A DNA stretch of 64,000 bases from Poa pratensis (Eukaryota > Streptophyta > Magnoliopsida > Poales > Poaceae). Where the stretch lies: contig CAMZMU010000013.1 in NCBI GenBank assembly GCA_947311845.1, positions 2,951,198 through 3,015,197 of the forward strand, read 5' to 3'. The translations under genes and the position numbers were made by a program. This document shows, piece after piece, positions 58,436 to 64,000 of the stretch. Under the pieces are notes generated by a model that was given only the letters and a program-made list of their open reading frames with translations, did not search any database and had not been told where the DNA came from. Every line of letters begins with the position of its first letter. The first letter of the stretch is position 1.

Positions 58436-59700
58436 AGCGCGCTCGTCGCCTTCCTTCGGGCAAATTCTGACATGTTCGCATGGACTCCGTCAGAAATGTC
58501 CGGTGTACCAAGGGAGGTGATCGAGCACCACTTAGCCGTGTGTCCAGACGCACGCCCTGTAAAGCAAAAAGCGCGGAAACAAGCCCCCGAGAAGCAAGCG
58601 TTCATCATCAAAGAAGTAGAGAAGCTGAAAGCAGCAGACATCATTCGAGAAGTTGCCCACCCCACTTGGCTCTCCAACGGTGTGGTTGTCCCAAAACCCA
58701 ATGGAGGAGGCCGGCTCTGCATCGACTACACAGACGTGAACAAGGCTGCCCCAAGGACCCTTACCCCATGCCAAGGATAGACCAGATTGTGGACTCCACC
58801 GCCGGCTGTGATCTCCTCTGTTTCCTGGATGCCTTCTCAGGCTACCACCAGATCAAAATGGCCAAGGAAGACGAGGAGAAAACAGCATTTCTCACCCCTT
58901 GTGGTGTGTATTGCTACACTTGCATGCCCTTTGGCCTAAAAAACGCCGGCGCCACCTTCCAGAGGCTCATGAGGATCGCCTTGGGGGCTCAGATGGGAAG
59001 AAATGCAGAAGCTTATGTCGACGACATCGTGGTCAAGTCTCGCGAGGGAGACACTCTCTTGAAGGATCTCGAGGAAACCTTCGCCAGCCTGCGCAAGGTG
59101 AACATCAAGTTAAACCCCGCCAAGTGCGTCTTCGGGGTGCCTTCAGGCAAGCTCCTCGGGTTCCTCGTGTCCCACCGCGGCATAGAAGCCAACCCTGACA
59201 AGATCAAGGCTATAGAAGACATGCAGCCACCTCGCCGCCTCAAGGACATGCAGCGCCTAGCAGGATGCATGGCCAGCTTAGGCCGCTTCATCTCCAAGTT
59301 CGGCGAGAGAGCCTTGCCATTTTTCAAGATCATGAAGAAATCCGGCACCTTCAAGTGGACTCCAGAGGCTGACGAAGCATTTAAGGACTTGAAGAAATAC
59401 TTGGCTAGCTCACCAGTCATGGTAGCCCCCAGGGCAGGCGAGCATCTGAAGCTGTACCTAGCAGCCACTCCACAAACTGCTAGCGCCGTCCTGGTGGTGG
59501 AAAGAGAAGAGCCAGTTCTCCCCAAGAAAAGCACTGCCACACCAAGTCCAGAACCTCCCGACGAGGAACAGTCTCTCCAGACCCAGCGCCAGGCCCACAG
59601 CCTCAAGTCGAGCCCTCCACGAGCACCCTGCCGAGGCTCCTCCACAGGCAAACCTCGCCAAAACTCCTGAGGAGCCTCTCGAGGGAGCCGACGCTGCTGC
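58436..59700 (+). pseudogene. pol: Reverse transcriptase and RNase H start of Tat-type element
   Basis: RT motifs in order: VVVPKPNGGGRLCIDYTDVN, then, after a one-base shift near 58758, PYPMPRIDQIVDSTAGC, FLDAFSGYHQIKM, PFGLKNAGATFQRLM and EAYVDDIVVKS with the YVDD catalytic block. Then KCVFGVPSGKLLGF and the start of the first RNase H domain (FKWTPEADEAFKDLKKYL and LYLAATPQTASAVLVV, where the usual 'YLAVSxxAVSAVLV' Tat-type RNase H sequence stands). A Pro/Glu/Ser-rich insert follows and frames are lost near 59600. Confidence 0.87.
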
Positions 59701-60345
59701 ACCATCAACGACCCTCGTCGAGCATCCAGTCTACTTCGTCAGTACTGTACTGCGAGATGCTCGCGAGCGGTACCCAGTGCAGCAGAAGCTCCTCCTCGCG
59801 CTACTCATCGCCTCCAGGAAGCTGCGCCACTACTTCCAGGGTCACCCCATCACGGTGGTCACGTCCTTCCCCCTGGAGCAGATCCTGCGCAACCCCAACG
59901 CTACTGACCGCGTCGCAGGGTGGAACATTGAGCTGCAGCCATTCAACTTGCGCTTCGACACCACAAGAGTCATAAAAGGGAGAGCGCTGGCGGATTTCGT
60001 CGCCGAGTGGACAGACCCAACTCCTGAAGAGCCTCGCGAAGAAGAAACCGCGTCATCGGGAGATACAATGCCAAGTCACTGGACCATGCACTTCGATGGA
60101 GCTTTCGCCTGCCGCAATGGTGGGGCTGGCGTTGTCTTAACCTCACCAAAAGGTGACAAGCTCTACTACGCCATCCAGCTGTGCTTCACAATAGACAAGA
60201 TCTCCAACAACATCGCCGAGTACGAGGGCCTCCTCGCCGGGCTCAGAGCCGCAATCGCCCTTGGCGTCAAGCACTTACTCATAAAGGGTGATTCCCAGCT
60301 CCTGGTTAACTTCTCCAACAAGAGCTACACGCCTAAGACGACCAC
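59701..60345 (+). pseudogene. pol: RNase H end and archaeal-type RNase H (aRNH) of Tat-type element
   Basis: VYFVSTVL and RYPVQQKLLLALLIASRKLRHYFQ-type sequence close the first RNase H domain. After ALADFVAEWTDP, a second, complete RNase H begins: WTMHFDGAFACRNGGAGVVL (first Asp), NIAEYEGLLAGLRAAI (Glu) and LLIKGDSQLLVN (Asp). Its form is that of archaeal/plant-type RNase H. Phylogenetic work on plant gypsy elements has shown this second domain in the Tat lineage. The frame breaks near 60340. Confidence 0.87.
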
Positions 60346-61914
60346 ATGGCCGCCTACCTTGAAGAGGTCCGCAAGCTCGAGAAGCACTTCAGGGGCATGG
60401 AGCTCATGCACATCCCGCGAAAGGAGAACCAAGAGGCAGATGACATCGCCAAGCGAGCATCACGAAGGCAGGCCCAGTCGGCCGGCGTGTTTGAAGAGAG
60501 ACTCTCCAAGGCGTCCATAAAGCAGCCACAAGAAGCAGCAGCCGCAAGCACAGACGAAGTACTCCCACCACCTCCTATAGGTGGGGCACCCAACTGCGGT
60601 CCATCCTCAGGGGAGCGTCTGCTGCTGGCTATGGTGCACCAAGAGACAGGCTGGGTTGACGAACTCAAAGACTACCTGCTGAAGGGAGTCCTTCCTGAAG
60701 AAGACGCGGAGGCAGAGCGAGTGGCTCGACAAGCCAAGTCATACTACATCCTCGAGGGAGACCTGTACCGCAAGCGCCCAAATGGAATTGCACTCAAGTG
60801 CGTCCCCCCCGAGGAAGGCCGCATGCTGATCAGAGACATTCACAGTGGAGAGTGTGGCCACCATTCCTCTGCACGCACCCTGGCAGGCAAGGTCTTCAGG
60901 AGCGGTTTCTACTGGCCCCAAGTGCTTCAAGATGCCACCACCATCGTCCAATCTTGCGATGCGTGCCAGTTCCACGCCAAGCAAGTTCATCAGCCTGCAC
61001 TGGGACTCCAAACCATCCCGCTCTCGTGGCCTTTCGCGGTCTGGGGCCTTGACATTCTGGGACCCTTCCCGAGATCACAAGGGGGCTACCGCTTCCTCTT
61101 CGTGGCAGTCGACAAGTTCACCAAGTGGGCAGAGGTTGAAGCAGTGCGCAGCATACCGGCCAGGGCGGCAGTAAAATTCATCAGAGGCCTGGTCTGCCGC
61201 TTTGGTGTGCCTAATCGCATAATCACCGACAATGGCTCACAATTCACCAGCGGCATCTTCAGGGCCTACTGCGAGAGCCTCGGCACCAAGCTCTGCTTCG
61301 CCTCGGTGGCTCACCCACAGAGCAACGGCCAAGCCGAGCGAGCAAATGCTGAGGTCCTCAAGGGCCTCAAGACAAGAGCTTCAATCGCCTGAAGGGCTAC
61401 GGCAAGGGCTGGATAGACGAACTCCCGTCCGTGCTCTGGTCCATCCGCACGAACCCCACGAAGCCCACTGGTGAGACGCCATTTGCTCTCGTGTATGGAG
61501 CTGAAGCAGTCCTCCCCACAGAGATCAAGCATGGATCCGCACGGGTCCTTGCCTTCAACGAGGACGATCAAGCAGACCTCCACAGCGACGACCTGCTACT
61601 CCTTGACGGGTTGCGCCGCCGTGCCGCCCTCAGGGCAGCCAAGTACCAGCAAGACCTGCGACGCTACCACAGCCGCCACATACGTCCGCGCACTCTCGAG
61701 ACAGGCGACCTCGTCCTCAGGAGAATCCTCTCCAGGGAAGGTCTCCACAAGCTCTCGCCAATGTGGGAAGGCCCCTACAGGGTCTCCACATCGCCAGGCC
61801 TGGCGCGGTACGCCTCGAAACGGAGGACGGCATTCCGGTCAAAATCCATGGAACATCGCGCATCTACGCAAGTTCTACCCGTGATCATAGTCACGCCAGA
61901 CATTTTTTGTCTCT
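60346..61914 (+). pseudogene. pol: Integrase of Tat-type element
   Basis: A linker (EADDIAKRASRRQAQ) leads to the integrase zinc finger (HSGECGHHSSARTLAGKVFRSG and CDACQFHAKQ). The core follows: LDILGPFPRSQGGYRF, ITDNGSQFTSGIFRAYC and HPQSNGQAERANAEVLKGLK with D, D and E. Frames change near 61380 and 61795. The C-terminal part reads ETPFALVYGAEAVLPTEIKH and LVLRRILS...LSPMWEGPYRV. There is no chromodomain, in keeping with Tat. A stop follows at about 61914. Confidence 0.88.
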
Positions 61915-62991
61915 AGAGGGAAGCACACAACTTCACCTCCAAGCTTCACAAAAGCTTCTCCTCCCGAGGGCCAGCCCCTCTGAGCTCTCCTGATTACGTG
62001 CCGCCGCAGGCCGTGAAGAGTCTCAGCCACTGAATGTGGTCCCCATGCCTCGACATGGAAAACTTTATCTTGGTCACACCAAGTGTAATGAACCAATTCG
62101 TTTCTCGATGAAACATTGCGCTGAGGCGCCGCTATGTAATATTTTGGTGGTGAGTTTTACTTTTCATCATCTTAGTTCATTTCGCGCTTATATTCTTCCC
62201 CATGCGCACCTCGCGAGCGGGGGCTGAGTACGGTGACTGTGCCTCAAGAGCACCCCAACAGCACCGCAAAATCCAAAGGATCCGAGCTCTAGCACGTGAG
62301 CACGCTCTCACGCCTGTTACCTCCCCAAAGAGCTCTGGCCCATGGGCTTGCTCCCAAAACACGCCACCTCACCAAAGGACCTTGGTACTTACTCTCCTCG
62401 CGAGATACCCATGAGGAAGCCTATAAGCGCGCATGGGTGTTTACTACCATGTGCCGCTTTGGGTCTGCCTCTCTAACCAATACAGGGAACAAGAAGTCCT
62501 CCCCAAGGTCGAGAAGTCACGCTCCGACCCCTAGAAGGGAGCGCACCATCAGGGAAGCCAACGCCCTCTACGAGGCCAAAGTCTCACCAAGCTAAGTCTA
62601 GCGCTTGCGCTCCTCAGAAGTGTTTTCTCCCTCTCACGGGCACCTGTCGCCCCTCGAGCGGTTTTTTCTCTCTCACACTCCATGGACTGCTTGTGCGTCA
62701 AAGGGGAGCCCTCGAGCACCGCGACTCGAGAGCCCTTACCTCTCCAAGCCTTAAACACCCCCCGGCCTTGCCGAGTCACGCTCCGGCATACCGTAGCGGC
62801 GGTGTCATAGCGCAAAGAGACGGGTCCTGACGACGTAGAGCGAAGAAAGACATGGAACAGGGACAAAGGACCCTTCGAGGGGCACACACACATGTTTGCA
62901 TACGATTAAAGTATCTTACAAGCCAGCGTGAATTAAAACAAGTCTTAAAACAAAGATAATTGCGCCAAGCGCATCTTGTTGCAGGAGTGGC
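61915..62991 (+). other. Non-coding stretch between pol and the antisense ORF
   Basis: No frame with a domain is seen. The stretch has mixed base composition and short ORFs only. In Tat-type elements a long non-coding region after pol is usual. Confidence 0.5.
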
Positions 62992-64000
62992 CTAGGCAGA
63001 GGGTTCACCATCGCCGTCCTCTTCAGCCTTCTCTTCTTCGGCGCCTTCATCCTCCTCAGCGGCCTGCTCCGCCTCAACCCTCTTGAAGCGGTCGACGTAA
63101 TCGTTGACTTCTTCTCGAACCAAGTTGGAGAGCTCCCAGGCCGATCTCCCTCGATGGGCTCGGTCACTGACTCGAAGTCGAAGCCGGGGTGAAGGCGCTG
63201 GAGGTTGGCGAAGACGCGATCGATCGCCACGGTCAAGAGCTTGCGACACTCCTCATCACCAACCTCGCCAAGTTCCGCCACAGGGCCCTCGAGCACAGAG
63301 AAGAGCTGATCGAAGTAGGCGAGGTATGTGGCGGCGTCAGCGTTCCCATTGACGGGAACAACAGGAGCATCCACTCCTAGCTGCCCCGCGAGAGTGTTCC
63401 CCCGGGTCACCAAGGACTTGAACACGCGCTCCCGCTGCTGCGTCAGGACCTGCGCCGCCTGCACGCTGTGCTCATCCTCTGCAGCACGCTCCACAGCAGG
63501 GCCTGCCTGCGCAGCCAGCTCCCTCATATCAGCCATCAGGGAGGCGAGGTCTTGATCAGCACGTTCACGAGCCTCTTCCGCGCGGCGACGACCGTCCCTG
63601 GCGCGCCTCACCCGGGGTTCAGGTTGGCGTTCTGGTGCTCCAGTTGAACAATGCGGGCATTGTCGTCCGCGCGTTTCTTCTTGAAGCGGTCCTTCTGCTT
63701 CCTGAGCTTCCCGGTGTATTCTTCGACGACGGCGGAGCGATATTCTTCTTGCTTGGCGGCGGCATCCTTCTCAGCCTCTTCCTTCCTCGCGGCAAGCTTC
63801 GTTTGGACTTCTCTACAAGCTTTTTGTGCTTGGCCACCTCCTCGTCATGCTTGCCTATGGCCTCGGCCAGTTTGCCCTCCCGCGCCTCCAGATCCGCGCG
63901 CTGCGTGGACAGCTCCTTGTCAGCCTGCAGTTGCCGCTCTTCGCGTTTGAGCACCTCCGCTTCACGCGCCGCCAGTACTTGCTCACGGGCATCCAAGGAC
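62992..64000 (-). pseudogene. Antisense coiled-coil ORF of the Tat-type element (partial)
   Basis: The minus strand carries a protein-like reading that enters from the right edge and ends at a stop at 62992. Frame changes near 63800 and 63150 break it. Blocks: a long charged coiled coil (AREAEVLKREERQLQADKEL, LEAREGKLAEAIGKHDEEV), a second helical part (ARERADQDLASLMADMRELA), a compact domain (YLAYFDQLFSVLEGPVAEL, KLLTVAIDRVFANLQRLHPG), SAWELSNLVREEVNDYVDRF, and an acidic end (EEDEGAEEEKAEEDGDGEPS). Grass genomes hold many such proteins labelled 'gypsy-type transposon protein'; maize Grande has an antisense gene at this place. The N-terminal domain is outside the window. Function is unknown. 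Confidence 0.75.

Larger units (their letters stand above)
54902..64000 (+). mobile_element. Tat-lineage Ty3/gypsy element (continues past right edge)
   Basis: It starts with a 1039-bp LTR inserted in the 5' LTR of the non-autonomous element. Order: LTR, primer site, gag, protease, RT, RNase H, a second archaeal-type RNase H, integrase, a non-coding stretch, then an ORF on the opposite strand. A second RNase H of the archaeal type is the mark of the Tat lineage (Ogre, Retand, Grande and relatives). An antisense ORF behind pol recalls maize Grande. The 3' LTR and right-hand duplication lie outside. Confidence 0.88.

Overview
This window looks like nuclear DNA from a grass, probably the cool-season (Pooideae) group. 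The evidence is stacked plant LTR retrotransposons of the chromovirus (Tekay-like, Reina-like) and Tat types, a Pooideae-style 'TGATAACC...CGTATCA' LTR element, plant LINEs with an RNase H domain, a plastid rbcL fragment in nuclear context, and an intron-bearing plant MYB gene. I see no prokaryotic features, no CRISPR array, and no rRNA or tRNA gene. The species cannot be fixed from the sequence alone.

Layout. (1) 1-5737: the 5' half of a minus-strand Tekay-like Ty3/gypsy element (copy A), cut by the window edge. (2) 5738-8600: degraded sequence with a PIF/Harbinger transposase fragment (6041-6290) and short direct repeats. (3) 8801-14117: the only ordinary host gene, a MYB3R-type transcription factor, broken in its last coding part by a 5'-truncated LINE (12076-13976) flanked by an 8-bp target-site duplication (TSD). 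(4) 14942-39692: a three-level nest. A Reina-like gypsy element (TSD cgcct) carries a complete Tekay-like element, copy B, in its integrase gene (19614-38053, TSD gagtg). Copy B carries a solo LTR of its own family, copy C, in its 5' LTR (20436-24686, TSD cgcag). (5) 40070-41511: a minus-strand LINE 3' fragment fused to a piece of plastid rbcL. (6) 41512-42612: unassigned repeat DNA with a cluster of 'ggagactccgg' motifs. (7) 42613-54901: a non-autonomous, Athila/Sabrina-like minus-strand LTR element whose only coding content is an unfamiliar acidic ORF and a membrane-segment ORF. It contains an internally deleted Tekay-like element, copy D (44306-49674 region, TSD tgtct). (8) 54902-64000: a Tat-lineage gypsy element inserted in the 5' LTR of the previous one. 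It has an archaeal-type second RNase H and an antisense coiled-coil ORF behind pol, and runs off the right edge.

How it works together. Apart from the MYB gene, everything here is or derives from transposable elements. Four copies (A-D) of one Tekay-like family appear in four states: partial, full-length, solo LTR, and internally deleted. Coding regions of nearly all elements carry single-base frameshifts. Many differences between the two LTRs of copy B are also one-base gains or losses, so part of the apparent decay may be long-read assembly error. I found no new defence or metabolic system. The least-explained coding material is the non-autonomous element's ORF pair, the pre-gag ORF of the Tekay-like family, and the antisense ORF of the Tat element.
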